From: an uncultured Bacteroidota bacterium
GTDB lineage: Bacteria > Bacteroidota > Bacteroidia > Flavobacteriales > Flavobacteriaceae
Direction: 5' to 3'
Assembly (NCBI GenBank): GCA_902594745.1
Contig: CACJNF010000009.1
Coordinates: 1-39,784, forward strand
DNA length: 39,784 bases
Part shown: piece by piece, positions 8,881-17,179 of the stretch
Layout: every line of letters starts with the position of its first letter
Position numbering within the stretch: the stretch's first letter is position 1
Program-made: the position numbers and the translations under genes
Notes under the pieces: model-generated
What the model was told of the DNA's origin: nothing
Seen by the model: the letters and a program-made list of their open reading frames with translations, nothing else
Database searches by the model: none

Positions 8881-8888
8881 TAGCTTTG
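8881..8888 (+). promoter_or_regulatory. Candidate -7 box (TAGCTTTG) for the GH16 operon
   Basis: TAGCTTTG fits the TAnnTTTG consensus and ends 17 bases before the ATG of the GH16 gene. No convincing -33 TTG lies 19-21 bases upstream. It is the only exact box in this 60-base divergent spacer. Confidence 0.4.
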
Positions 8889-8905
8889 GGAGAAATTAAA
8901 ATTTT

Positions 8906-9898
8906 ATGAACTCCTACTTGCAATTTATTTCTTTTTTAGTGCTATTACTTATTTCTTGTGGTGGCTCAAAATCAGATGTCAATGACCCTACATTATCAAA
9001 TTCTGGAAATTATAACAATTCAAACACAAACTTGAATAACAATACCAGCAATAATACTAATACAACTCCAACAAGCCCAACAACCCCATCTCAATCATAT
9101 ACATTTAATAATGAATTAGTTTGGGCTGATGAATTTGATGAAGATTCATCATTAGGGTCCCCAGCTGTTTCTCCAGATAATTGGAACATTGAAACTGTTG
9201 CGCCTGATAATGGTAGTTGGTATAATGGAGAGTTGCAGTATTATACAGATAAACACGATAACATCAAAGTTGAAAATGGGATTTTAAAAATTACAGCAAA
9301 AAGAGAAGATTTTCAAGGTAAACTTTATACGTCTGCAAGAATAAATACCCAAGATAAATTTGAATTTACATACGGCAGAGTGGATATGAGGGCAAAACTT
9401 CCTAATTGGGAAGGGATGTGGCCAGCATTTTGGTTGCTTGGAGCAAATATTGATGAAATTGGTTGGCCTAATTGTGGAGAGTTAGATATATTAGAGCACG
9501 GAGATTATGTTAAAGATAGCACTAGTGATGATCCTGGCTTGATCTCTTCAGCTGTTCACTTTGGTCCGCAAGACTATTCTAGGCAAACTACAAATGTTCC
9601 AAATAAAATCTTTTTTGACACAGGTCAAGAAAGATTTATAAGATCTGAAAAAATAATTGAACAACCTTTTGAAGAATATCATACTTATTCAATGCAATGG
9701 GCGCCAGATAAAATTCAATTTTTTATTGATGATGAAATGCATTTTGAATTTCCTATGCAAAGTCAACATTCCCCATTCGACAAACCATTTTTCTTACTTT
9801 TAAATCTTGCTGTTGGAGGCCATTGGACAGATGGGTATGTAGCTCCAGGATTTACCGAAGCAACCTATGAAATTGACTATGTTAGGGTATATCAGTAG
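8906..9898 (+). CDS. GH16 family beta-glucanase lipoprotein (laminarinase-like)
   Basis: This 330-residue lipoprotein has a signal peptide ending in LLLISC (lipidated Cys18). An Asn/Thr/Ser/Pro-rich linker runs to about residue 65, and a GH16 domain fills the rest. The catalytic motif is GELDILEH, with Glu192 as nucleophile, Asp194 assisting and Glu197 as acid/base. TYGRVDMRAKLPNWEGMWPA and the MQWAPDKIQFFIDDE strand are typical of laminarinases, as is the final LLNLAVGG...YEIDYVRVYQ block. The predicted activity is endo-cleavage of beta-1,3 or mixed-linked glucans such as algal laminarin at the cell surface or in the periplasm. It begins a three-gene unit whose next gene overlaps its end by 20 bases. 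There is no SusD partner nearby, so this is not a standard polysaccharide utilisation locus. Confidence 0.9.
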   Translation: MNSYLQFISFLVLLLISCGGSKSDVNDPTLSNSGNYNNSNTNLNNNTSNNTNTTPTSPTTPSQSYTFNNELVWADEFDEDSSLGSPAVSPDNWNIETVAPDNGSWYNGELQYYTDKHDNIKVENGILKITAKREDFQGKLYTSARINTQDKFEFTYGRVDMRAKLPNWEGMWPAFWLLGANIDEIGWPNCGELDILEHGDYVKDSTSDDPGLISSAVHFGPQDYSRQTTNVPNKIFFDTGQERFIRSEKIIEQPFEEYHTYSMQWAPDKIQFFIDDEMHFEFPMQSQHSPFDKPFFLLLNLAVGGHWTDGYVAPGFTEATYEIDYVRVYQ

Positions 9899-11882
9899 AC
9901 TTTTACTTATACTTCCATTTTTTGTTTATTCGAATTTTCAGGATAGTATTCAAAAAATAGATCTTGATAATGTAATTGTTAAGTCAACAAGAATTGATGT
10001 AAAGAAGAAACAAGCTCCTCTATCAGTATCTGTAAAAAACTTGCTTATCAATAAAAATTACTCATCTAAATCATCTTTTTCTGATTTTACTAATTCAATT
10101 CCTGGACTTTTTACATCTTCCTCAAATAATTTTTCACAAGATCTTAGAATATCGATAAGAGGTTTTGGAGCTAGATCTGCATTTGGTATAAGAGGTATTA
10201 AATTGATAGTTGATGGAATACCAGAGACAACTCCTGACGGACAGAGTCAAATTGATAATTTACCTTTAGGTCTTATATCAAACATTGAAATTATTAGAGG
10301 TCCAAGCTCACTATTATATGGGAACTCATCTGGTGGTGTTATTAATATAAATACTCTATCAGATAATTCAGTACCATACTTCAGAACCTCGGCTATTTTT
10401 GGAGCTTATCAATACCAATCCATACAAAGAACAAGAGTGTTTGATTGGAATAATTCTAGTCTAGTTGTTCATTATGATAAGAGAAGATCAAATGGATATA
10501 GAGATTTTAGCGGCTATAAGTCTAGTATTTTAAATCTTAAATATTTGAGAGATTTTGATGAAAAAAATAAAATAGTATTGCAGATAAATTACACTGATAG
10601 TCCATATGCAAAAGATGCAGGGGGATTAAAACTAAGTGAAGTAGAAGATGATAGACGACAATCAAGAAAAAATAATTTTGATTACGATACTTATGAAAAA
10701 GTTAAGCATGTAAAAACTGGATTTTCATGGAGACATCTAAATGATGATAATTCTTCATTTGACAGTTATTTCTTTTATCAGAAAAGAGATTTCAACTCAA
10801 AGCTTCCTTTTAACTATGGGGGGATTATCTTTCTTGAAAGAGATTATTATGGGATAGGAACAAAATATTCCAAGCAATATTTTTCAGATAATAGATCTAG
10901 GACTGTTACTTTAGGAATTGACTATAGCAATCAACAAGATGATCGAAAAAGATTTAAAAATAATTTAGGCGAAAAGGGTGAGAAAACATTTGATCAAATT
11001 GAAAAATTTAAAAGTACTGGTGTATATCTTATCAATCAAACCAGTTATTCATCAGGATTACTGTTTCGTTATGGAGTTAGATATGACGAGAATAGAATAG
11101 GCACTGACTCTGAAGCCTTTATATCATTAAATAAGTTTAATCCATCGCTAGGGGTCTCATACTCAATTAGCAGATCGGATAATATTTATTTTTCTACTGG
11201 GACTAGTTTTGAGACTCCTACTTTAAACGAGCTTTCAAATAACCCCAATGATAATGGTTTAAATAAAAACCTAGATCCTAGCTCCTCTGTTAATTATGAA
11301 ATTGGGTGGCGTAAGACTACTTCAAATTTAATGTTTGAGGCAATTGCATACTTCATCAATACTGATAATGAAATTCTACCTTATGAACTTGAACAATTCC
11401 CTGGAAAAAACTTCTATCGAAATGTTGGTTCAACCAGAAGGTATGGAATAGAACTAAGTTCCCAATTATTATTTTCTAGTGGAAAATTAAATTTATCATA
11501 TACAAATGCTAAAAATACTTTTAATGATTTTATACTTGATGGTAATGATCTTAATGGTTTGTCACTCCCAGGTATTCCCAATCAAATATTAGATGTTGAA
11601 TTAATTTTTAATTTATCAAAAAGAAGTACCCTGTTGATTAATAATAGATTAATTGGCGAGCTTTTTGCTGACAATTTAAATGAGACACAGGTCAGCTCTT
11701 ATAATCTTCTAAATATTACTTACTCAAAACAAATTTTCAATAATAGTGAGATTTATCTTGGGGTAAATAATTTGTTAGATGTAAATTATTTTGATAACAT
11801 TAGAATTAATGCTTTTGGAAAAAGATATTATGAGCCAGCTCCAAAAAGAAATATCCATTTTGGGTTAAACCTTTCATTTTGA
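9879..11882 (+). CDS. TonB-dependent receptor, YncD/PqqU-like
   Basis: The 667-residue outer-membrane receptor starts MLGYISRLLLILPFF (signal peptide); a methionine four codons earlier (9867) is possible. The plug domain contains LRISIRGFGARSAFGIRGI, VDGIPETTPDGQ and IIRGPSSLLYGNSSGGVIN. The barrel contains GGIIFLERDYYGIG, STGTSFETPTLNELSN and the C-terminal block RYYEPAPKRN. Each resembles my recollection of E. coli YncD, reported as the PQQ transporter PqqU (for example GYGIRG-type plug, FETPTINELS, RYYEPSPGRN). It lacks the carboxypeptidase-like N-terminal domain and SusD partner of SusC proteins, so glycan import is unlikely despite the GH16 gene before it. The start overlaps the GH16 stop by 20 bases, and its TGA overlaps the TTG start of the next gene, which implies translational coupling. 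Confidence 0.85.
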   Translation: MLGYISRLLLILPFFVYSNFQDSIQKIDLDNVIVKSTRIDVKKKQAPLSVSVKNLLINKNYSSKSSFSDFTNSIPGLFTSSSNNFSQDLRISIRGFGARSAFGIRGIKLIVDGIPETTPDGQSQIDNLPLGLISNIEIIRGPSSLLYGNSSGGVININTLSDNSVPYFRTSAIFGAYQYQSIQRTRVFDWNNSSLVVHYDKRRSNGYRDFSGYKSSILNLKYLRDFDEKNKIVLQINYTDSPYAKDAGGLKLSEVEDDRRQSRKNNFDYDTYEKVKHVKTGFSWRHLNDDNSSFDSYFFYQKRDFNSKLPFNYGGIIFLERDYYGIGTKYSKQYFSDNRSRTVTLGIDYSNQQDDRKRFKNNLGEKGEKTFDQIEKFKSTGVYLINQTSYSSGLLFRYGVRYDENRIGTDSEAFISLNKFNPSLGVSYSISRSDNIYFSTGTSFETPTLNELSNNPNDNGLNKNLDPSSSVNYEIGWRKTTSNLMFEAIAYFINTDNEILPYELEQFPGKNFYRNVGSTRRYGIELSSQLLFSSGKLNLSYTNAKNTFNDFILDGNDLNGLSLPGIPNQILDVELIFNLSKRSTLLINNRLIGELFADNLNETQVSSYNLLNITYSKQIFNNSEIYLGVNNLLDVNYFDNIRINAFGKRYYEPAPKRNIHFGLNLSF

Positions 11883-12793
11883 TACGATTATTTAAACTTT
11901 TCATTTTTTTTAGCTTTATAAACTTTGTAAATGGGCAATCGGAATACATATACATATTGGGCAATGTTCAAGATGCCGGTCTTCCTCATATAGGGTGTAA
12001 GCATGAATTTTGTAAAGAAAAATTCAATGAATTTGAGGAATATTTCACAACATCTATTGCTGTTGTTGATCCAGTTAATCAAAAATATATTCTATTTGAA
12101 GCCTCACCAGACTTACCGTATCAGCTAAATTATTTAGATAAAAAAATATTTAAAAAATTTCTTCTTCCAGAGTCTGTCTTTATAACTCATGCACACATTG
12201 GGCACTATGCTGGCTTGATGTATTTTGGCAGAGAAGCTTTAGGATCTAAGGACTTAAAGGTTAATGTATTGCCTAAAATGGCTAATTTTTTAAAAACAAA
12301 TGGTCCTTGGAGTCAGCTAGTAGATATAAATAATATAAAAATTCAAGAAATCAATTTTGGTAAAAAAACGAATCATTTAAGAAATATATCAGTAGCACCA
12401 ATAAAGGTTCCACACAGAGATGAATACTCTGAGACTGGAGCATATGAGATTATAGGAAAAAATAAAAAAGCTTTATTTATACCTGATATAGATAAATGGG
12501 AAAAGTGGGAAAAAAACTTAATAGAGCTTGTTCGAAAATTTGATTATTTACTTTTGGATGCAACATTTTATGATTCCAAAGAGATAAATCGAGATATCAG
12601 TGAAATTCCTCATCCACTTGTAAGCGAAACGATAAGCCTTCTTGAGAATTTATCTGTAAAAGATAAAAGTAAGGTCTATTTTATACATATGAATCACACA
12701 AATATGATGTTAGATCCAAAAAGTGATTTATCAGAGTATGTTACTTCAAAAGGTTTTAATATAGCAAGACTTGGTCTTAAACTAGAGTTATAG
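11879..12793 (+). CDS. Exported PqqB-like metallo-beta-lactamase-fold protein
   Basis: The 304-residue protein has a signal peptide (LFIFFSFINFVNGQ) and then a PqqB-like fold: YILGNVQDAGLPHIGC near residue 25, FITHAHIGHYAGLMYFGREAL, and a late FIHMNHTN. The metal-binding motif is His104-x-His106-x-Gly108-His109. The Asp that normally occupies the HxHxDH position is Gly, which is seen in PqqB-like subfamilies and may leave one metal site altered. PqqB itself is a cytoplasmic oxygenase-like step in PQQ synthesis; an exported relative beside a PqqU-like receptor is notable. The start is TTG at 11879 inside a TTGA overlap with the receptor stop, and no in-frame ATG exists before the signal peptide. 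It ends six bases into the convergent dipeptidase gene. Its substrate is unknown. Confidence 0.75.
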   Translation: MIRLFKLFIFFSFINFVNGQSEYIYILGNVQDAGLPHIGCKHEFCKEKFNEFEEYFTTSIAVVDPVNQKYILFEASPDLPYQLNYLDKKIFKKFLLPESVFITHAHIGHYAGLMYFGREALGSKDLKVNVLPKMANFLKTNGPWSQLVDINNIKIQEINFGKKTNHLRNISVAPIKVPHRDEYSETGAYEIIGKNKKALFIPDIDKWEKWEKNLIELVRKFDYLLLDATFYDSKEINRDISEIPHPLVSETISLLENLSVKDKSKVYFIHMNHTNMMLDPKSDLSEYVTSKGFNIARLGLKLEL

Positions 12794-13864
12794 CTCTCCT
12801 GATTGTATCTTTGCAGCTATTTCTTGAACCTCGTCAAGCACTCTAAGTAAATTACCACCCCATAATTTTTCAATTTCTGACTCACTGTACCCTCTTTCTA
12901 CAAGTGCAGCTGTTACATTCATAGTCTCAGATGCATCTTTCCATCCCACTATTCCTCCACCTCCATCAAAATCTGAGCTAATTCCAACATGGTCTATACC
13001 GATTTTACCAACCATGTAGTCTATATGATCCATAAAATCATCCATATTTGGTGGAGGATCTTTACGATCAGTAAGAAAGGCTCCAAGAGCTGTTGTTTGA
13101 ATAACACCGCCATTTTCTTTCACCCAATTTAACTGCTCATCATCCAGATTTCTTGGATGATCTCTTAAAGCTCTTGCAGATGAGTGAGAAGCTATAACAG
13201 GCGCTTTGGTTAGTTCAATCATTTGCCTTATTGCTTCCTTTGAAGGGTGTGAAATATCTATCATAAGACCATAAAAGTTTAAAAGCTCAACAATCTGCTT
13301 CCCTAAATCACTTAAACCTCCGTGTAAAGCAGTATTATCAAACTCTCCAGTGTTTGAATCTGAAAACTGACTATGCCCATTATGAGATAAAGAAACATAC
13401 CTTGCCCCTCTTTCCCAATATTTTCTAACATTCGCTGTGTCAAGCCCCATTGGGTATGCATTTTCAACACCAATCATTGCTACTTTCTTACCTGAAGCAT
13501 AAATTCTTCTTACATCATCTGAATTTAAGGCTAATTCAATTTGATCCGAAGCATATTTATTAACAAGCCTATCTATTGCGTCAAATTTTGCAATTGCATT
13601 TTCCTCTGCTTTTGCATACCCTTCATCATTAAGCTCTCCTTGGGCAGTATAAACCACAAACCAAGCTACATCTAGGCCCCCTGCAATCATTTTTGGAAGG
13701 TTTACTTGTGTTTCAGTATCCATTGTGTAATTCAATGAATCGGTAAAGTTTGCAACATTAATATCATCGTGTGTATCAATTGTGATTATTTGTGTGGTTT
13801 CACTATTAGTGCATGATACAAGCGAAATTGTAATAGTTAGTGTAATTAGTGTTTTTTTTATCAT
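12788..13864 (-). CDS. M19 family membrane dipeptidase, lipoprotein
   Basis: The 358-residue protein has a lipoprotein signal (MIKKTLITLTITISLVSC, Cys18) and a full M19 renal-dipeptidase-like barrel. Expected zinc ligands and neighbours are present: the IDTHDDIN His/Asp pair near residue 30, a bridging Glu (IGVENAYPMG), YVSLSHNGHSQFSD, MIDISHPSKEA, APVIASHSSARAL, and VGISSDFDGGGG. Such enzymes hydrolyse dipeptides, often L-D or D-containing ones from peptidoglycan. There is no acidic cluster after the Cys, so periplasm-facing anchoring is more likely than surface export. The gene is monocistronic and its 3' end overlaps the PqqB-like gene by six bases. It belongs functionally with the M20, DgcA/DgcN-like and AGCS genes at the left. 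Confidence 0.9.
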   Translation of the reverse strand: MIKKTLITLTITISLVSCTNSETTQIITIDTHDDINVANFTDSLNYTMDTETQVNLPKMIAGGLDVAWFVVYTAQGELNDEGYAKAEENAIAKFDAIDRLVNKYASDQIELALNSDDVRRIYASGKKVAMIGVENAYPMGLDTANVRKYWERGARYVSLSHNGHSQFSDSNTGEFDNTALHGGLSDLGKQIVELLNFYGLMIDISHPSKEAIRQMIELTKAPVIASHSSARALRDHPRNLDDEQLNWVKENGGVIQTTALGAFLTDRKDPPPNMDDFMDHIDYMVGKIGIDHVGISSDFDGGGGIVGWKDASETMNVTAALVERGYSESEIEKLWGGNLLRVLDEVQEIAAKIQSGEL

Positions 13865-14029
13865 TTTTAAGATTTTGTTAACTTTTTATATAATTGTAAA
13901 TCAGTTAGTTATGTTAATATTTTATCTTTTGGCATGGTATTTGTTAATACGTGTGTGTACATTTATTTATGTAACATGAACGTTCATATGAAAAATATAC
14001 AAACTAAATATAAATTAAATTTTAAAACA
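13865..14029 (+). promoter_or_regulatory. Leader/promoter region of the major surface lipoprotein
   Basis: These 165 bases separate the divergent dipeptidase and surface-protein genes and are the longest spacer in the window. TATCTTTTG at 13924-13932 is one base longer than the TAnnTTTG consensus and would give a leader of about 95 bases. A 12-bp palindrome (ATGAACGTTCAT, 13976-13987) lies in the leader. An open frame in phase with the gene runs back to 13934, but its amino-acid sequence (MVFVNTCVYIYLCN) looks non-coding. I cannot assign the true start site of transcription. Confidence 0.35.
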
Positions 14030-17000
14030 ATGAAAAAAGGATTATTAACCCTTTTGGCTGCCTCACTTGTATTTGTGGGTTGTCAAAATTACGATGATCA
14101 ATTTGATGACTTAAACGCTCAAATTAGCGCTTTAAAATCTCAAGTTGACGGTTTATCAGCCTTATCAGGACAAGTTTCTTCACTTTCTGGAACTATTAGT
14201 GGTCTTCAGAACGGTATAGCTGCTGCGCAAGCTTCTGCTGCTGCTGCAAACTCTGCTGCAAGTGCAATTGACTTATCTGGTCTTTCAGCTTCTTTAACAG
14301 CTTTACAAGCTGAAGTTGATGCTATCGAAGCTGCAATAGCTACTACTGCTACTGCTGCTGAAGTTGCTGCACTTCAGACTAGTTTGACTGCTGTTGAGAC
14401 TGATTTAGCTGACTTATTAACATCCAACAATGTTTATTCAACTGCAATCACAATTAACAGTGCTGCAACAATGGCTTCTGCCCTTGCATTAGGTAACAAA
14501 GTTGCCTTAATGAATGCTGCTGTTGATATTACAGATGATGCAACAATTGCGGATGCTGATATTCAAACATTTATTGACAGAATTAAAACTACAACTGCTG
14601 GTTTTAGATACGATTCTGGTTCTGCTACAGGATATGCTCCTACATTTGATGAAATGGTTTCTGCTACTACATTTGATATTGAGTCAGCGGGTGATATTTC
14701 AGCAAAAAAATTAGGTTCTGCAACTGTTGTAACAATAGTTGATACTTATACAACTAAGATTACTTCTGTAGATCTAAGTGCTATGAGCTCTGTAACTACA
14801 ATTTCATCAGGTACTGATGGATCAGAGACTGCTAACAACCTTACTTTAGCTTCTGCTACTAACATTGACTTAGGGGCATTAACTATGTATAACGTTTCTG
14901 GTGGTGATGATGTATTAACTATCTCAATGAAAAAAGGAGGAACTCTTGATATTGGTTCATTAACAGGTACTGAAAGAACAACTAATCTTGAAGAGCCTTT
15001 AAGCTTAACAATTTCAGGTCCTGCTAGTTTAAACATTTCTAAAATAGCTGATGGTACTATGACAGTATCTAACGTTGCTGATCTTACAGTGTCTGGTTTC
15101 TACGGAACTCTAGACGTAAATGGTGGTGTTGAAACACTTACAACTACAGATACAGTATTTGCTGCTTTAGATGGTGCTGTTGACGTTGTTACTGCTACTT
15201 TAGATTTCAAACATGACTGGGATCCATCATTAACAACTGCACAAGCTGCTGTTTCTGATGACTTAAGAAACCAAGGGTATGTTGAAGATCTTGCTGCATC
15301 AGGTGACTGGGTAGCTACTGATCTTAAAACTTTAACTGTAACAGGTACATTATTAGATCTTTACTTAGATGAAGGTAACTTAGAGACTTTAACAATTGAT
15401 GCTACAATGCATGATTTAACGTTAAGCTCTAATACGGATTTAACTTCATTAACAGTTGCTTCAACTGCAAAGATTGGTAACATTTCAGTGACAGGTAACA
15501 ACAACCTAGCGGTTGCTGACTTTAATCACACGTCAAACCTAAACAACAAGATTTCTGGTACAACAGCTGGTACTTCTTCGAATTCAGCTAACAAATCAGT
15601 AAACTTCTCAGTAACTAATAACACTGCACTTACTAAGCTTCACAGTACAGGTGATGACGTAGGTCACTTAACGGTAACTGGTAACACTGCATTAGCTGAG
15701 CTTGACTTTACAGGTTTAGCAGATGATGGTACTGATCTTACTCCAGAAGCTAACGTTTATAACAACGCATTAGTTGCTGTTTCAGCGTCTAACACTTCTG
15801 ATGGAGATGTAGATAGAGCTGATGGTCTTACAACTGACTTAGGTTCTTTTGACGATGGTACTTCAGGTATGGCTACATTAAAAACATACTTAACTCACGT
15901 AGTTGCTGATGCTGATTTCGCAGGTATGGTATCTTTTGATACTCTTAGTTCAGAAGTTGATACAGAAACTGCAGGTAGTTCAACAACAACGTTAAACGTA
16001 ACGTTCCAAAATGCTACTACAACTAATGAAGCTACAGTATTATATGAAGTAGCTGCAGATGCAGGTACTACTACAACAACTGGTGGTGCTGCAACTAAAG
16101 GTAAAAGAGGTTTCTTACTTGACGTAAGTGCATTAGGAAGCTTCCAGGTATGGGCTAACGGTGGAGCATTAATTGATGCTCAAAATGATGGTACTCCTGC
16201 TGTTACTGCAGAGCTTGCTGTTGCTGGAAACACTGCTGCTCAGTTAGTTGGGTTAATCAACCAAGGACAAAACTTATCAAGAGCAACTAATAATGGTGTT
16301 ACAATGTTAGCATCTGAAGGTGGTAACTCAGTGGTAGATATTGTAATTGGTGGTACTATGGACTCTGCTGTATTTGAAACTGAAACTGCAGTTGCTTCTG
16401 CTTTTGCTCTTTCTACTACAGAGACTATTACTCTAACAGTTGGTAACTTTAGTGTTGACTTTGCTCCTGCTGGAACAGAATCTGGTGGTGAAGATGCTTA
16501 TGCTGATGCTGAAAGATTAGCTGCTGGTTTAAGAGCTGCTGCTAATACAGAAGCTACTGGTGCTTCTCAGAATTACTATGAAGTAACTATTGGAGCTGTT
16601 GCATCTGCAACTCAAACTGGTGCTAACGCTGTTGCTGCTAAATTCGTAGTAACATCTAAAGATATTGGTACAGGTGGTGCAGGCTTAGCTGCTTCTTTAT
16701 CAGTTACTGGTAAAGCATCTCAAGCTTATTTACCATACATAATCGGTGCTACAAGATCAACTGCAGATAACGTAACTGCTGGTCCAGATGTAGTTCTTAC
16801 TTTAGAGTGGAATACTGCTGGTACAGATACTTATCCTTTAGGAACTCCTGCAAATGATGCAACTGACCACGCTGAAAGTGCTGCTACAGTATCTTTTGCT
16901 GGTGTTGGTGCTACAGGTGCTGCTGTAAACGAGCTTTATACAACACACTTTGCAAATGCTGGAACAAATGATGAGACAGGTGCAAATACGTACCCTGCTG

Positions 17001-17104
17001 AATCAAGAAGTGATGTTAGAAACCCAGAAAATAATAATCTGAGTTCTACAACTACTGGAGCTGTGACAGCTGTTGCTTTCAACAGACTTGCTTGGTTAAA
17101 CTAA
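14030..17104 (+). CDS. Large Ala/Thr-rich surface lipoprotein, probably highly expressed
   Basis: The gene encodes 1024 residues from the ATG at 14030, where a lipoprotein signal begins (MKKGLLTLLAASLVFVGC, Cys18). The mature start QNYDDQFDD is acidic, like the surface-export signal of flavobacterial lipoproteins. Residues about 20-135 are heptad-like (LNAQISALKSQVDGLSAL and similar) and probably form a coiled coil. Residues about 240-565 are short Leu/Ile/Val-spaced strands such as LTVTGNTALAELDFTG, suggesting a beta-solenoid or L-domain-like fold. Residues about 640-1024 are Ala/Thr/Gly-rich beta domains ending VAFNRLAWLN. No enzyme motif or T9SS tail was seen. Codons are biased (GCT, GTA, AAC, GGT) and GC content is visibly higher than in neighbours, as expected for very high expression. 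A strong terminator follows. I do not recognise the family. Confidence 0.8.
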   Translation: MKKGLLTLLAASLVFVGCQNYDDQFDDLNAQISALKSQVDGLSALSGQVSSLSGTISGLQNGIAAAQASAAAANSAASAIDLSGLSASLTALQAEVDAIEAAIATTATAAEVAALQTSLTAVETDLADLLTSNNVYSTAITINSAATMASALALGNKVALMNAAVDITDDATIADADIQTFIDRIKTTTAGFRYDSGSATGYAPTFDEMVSATTFDIESAGDISAKKLGSATVVTIVDTYTTKITSVDLSAMSSVTTISSGTDGSETANNLTLASATNIDLGALTMYNVSGGDDVLTISMKKGGTLDIGSLTGTERTTNLEEPLSLTISGPASLNISKIADGTMTVSNVADLTVSGFYGTLDVNGGVETLTTTDTVFAALDGAVDVVTATLDFKHDWDPSLTTAQAAVSDDLRNQGYVEDLAASGDWVATDLKTLTVTGTLLDLYLDEGNLETLTIDATMHDLTLSSNTDLTSLTVASTAKIGNISVTGNNNLAVADFNHTSNLNNKISGTTAGTSSNSANKSVNFSVTNNTALTKLHSTGDDVGHLTVTGNTALAELDFTGLADDGTDLTPEANVYNNALVAVSASNTSDGDVDRADGLTTDLGSFDDGTSGMATLKTYLTHVVADADFAGMVSFDTLSSEVDTETAGSSTTTLNVTFQNATTTNEATVLYEVAADAGTTTTTGGAATKGKRGFLLDVSALGSFQVWANGGALIDAQNDGTPAVTAELAVAGNTAAQLVGLINQGQNLSRATNNGVTMLASEGGNSVVDIVIGGTMDSAVFETETAVASAFALSTTETITLTVGNFSVDFAPAGTESGGEDAYADAERLAAGLRAAANTEATGASQNYYEVTIGAVASATQTGANAVAAKFVVTSKDIGTGGAGLAASLSVTGKASQAYLPYIIGATRSTADNVTAGPDVVLTLEWNTAGTDTYPLGTPANDATDHAESAATVSFAGVGATGAAVNELYTTHFANAGTNDETGANTYPAESRSDVRNPENNNLSSTTTGAVTAVAFNRLAWLN

Positions 17105-17129
17105 TATTTTAATCAACATTCAATAAATT

Positions 17130-17159
17130 AAGGCTTCTCAAATGAGAAGCCTTTTTTTT
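17130..17159 (+). terminator. Rho-independent terminator after the surface lipoprotein
   Basis: A perfect 10-bp stem pairs AAGGCTTCTC (17130-17139) with GAGAAGCCTT (17144-17153). The loop is AAAT and a run of eight T follows (17152-17159). It lies 25 bases after the stop codon and insulates the downstream glycan cluster from the strongly transcribed gene. Confidence 0.95.
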
Positions 17160-17161
17160 GC

Positions 17162-17169
17162 TATTTTTG
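17162..17169 (+). promoter_or_regulatory. Candidate -7 box (TATTTTTG) for the glycan cluster
   Basis: TATTTTTG matches TAnnTTTG, sits directly after the terminator and ends 10 bases before the ligase ATG. No -33 TTG was seen at the usual spacing because that position falls inside the terminator stem. If used, the leader would be only a few bases long. Confidence 0.4.
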
Positions 17170-17179
17170 TTCTTTGATT

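Noticed and set aside
13976-13987. 12-bp perfect palindrome ATGAACGTTCAT upstream of the surface lipoprotein as an operator
   Set aside because: Palindromes of this length are expected many times by chance in AT-rich DNA of this size; no second copy or flanking pattern supports an operator.
13934-14029. Extended N terminus of the surface lipoprotein from an ATG at 13934
   Set aside because: The extra 32 residues would place the lipoprotein signal internally; the ATG at 14030 gives a proper signal peptide.
14514-15036. Other open frames within the surface-protein gene
   Set aside because: They arise from the repetitive GCT/ACT codons and contain no recognisable protein features.
14030-17104. 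Enrichment of the Bacteroidota O-glycosylation sequon D[S/T][A/I/L/V/M/T] in the surface protein
   Set aside because: I found only about three matches, fewer than expected from its composition, so it does not support glycosylation of this protein.
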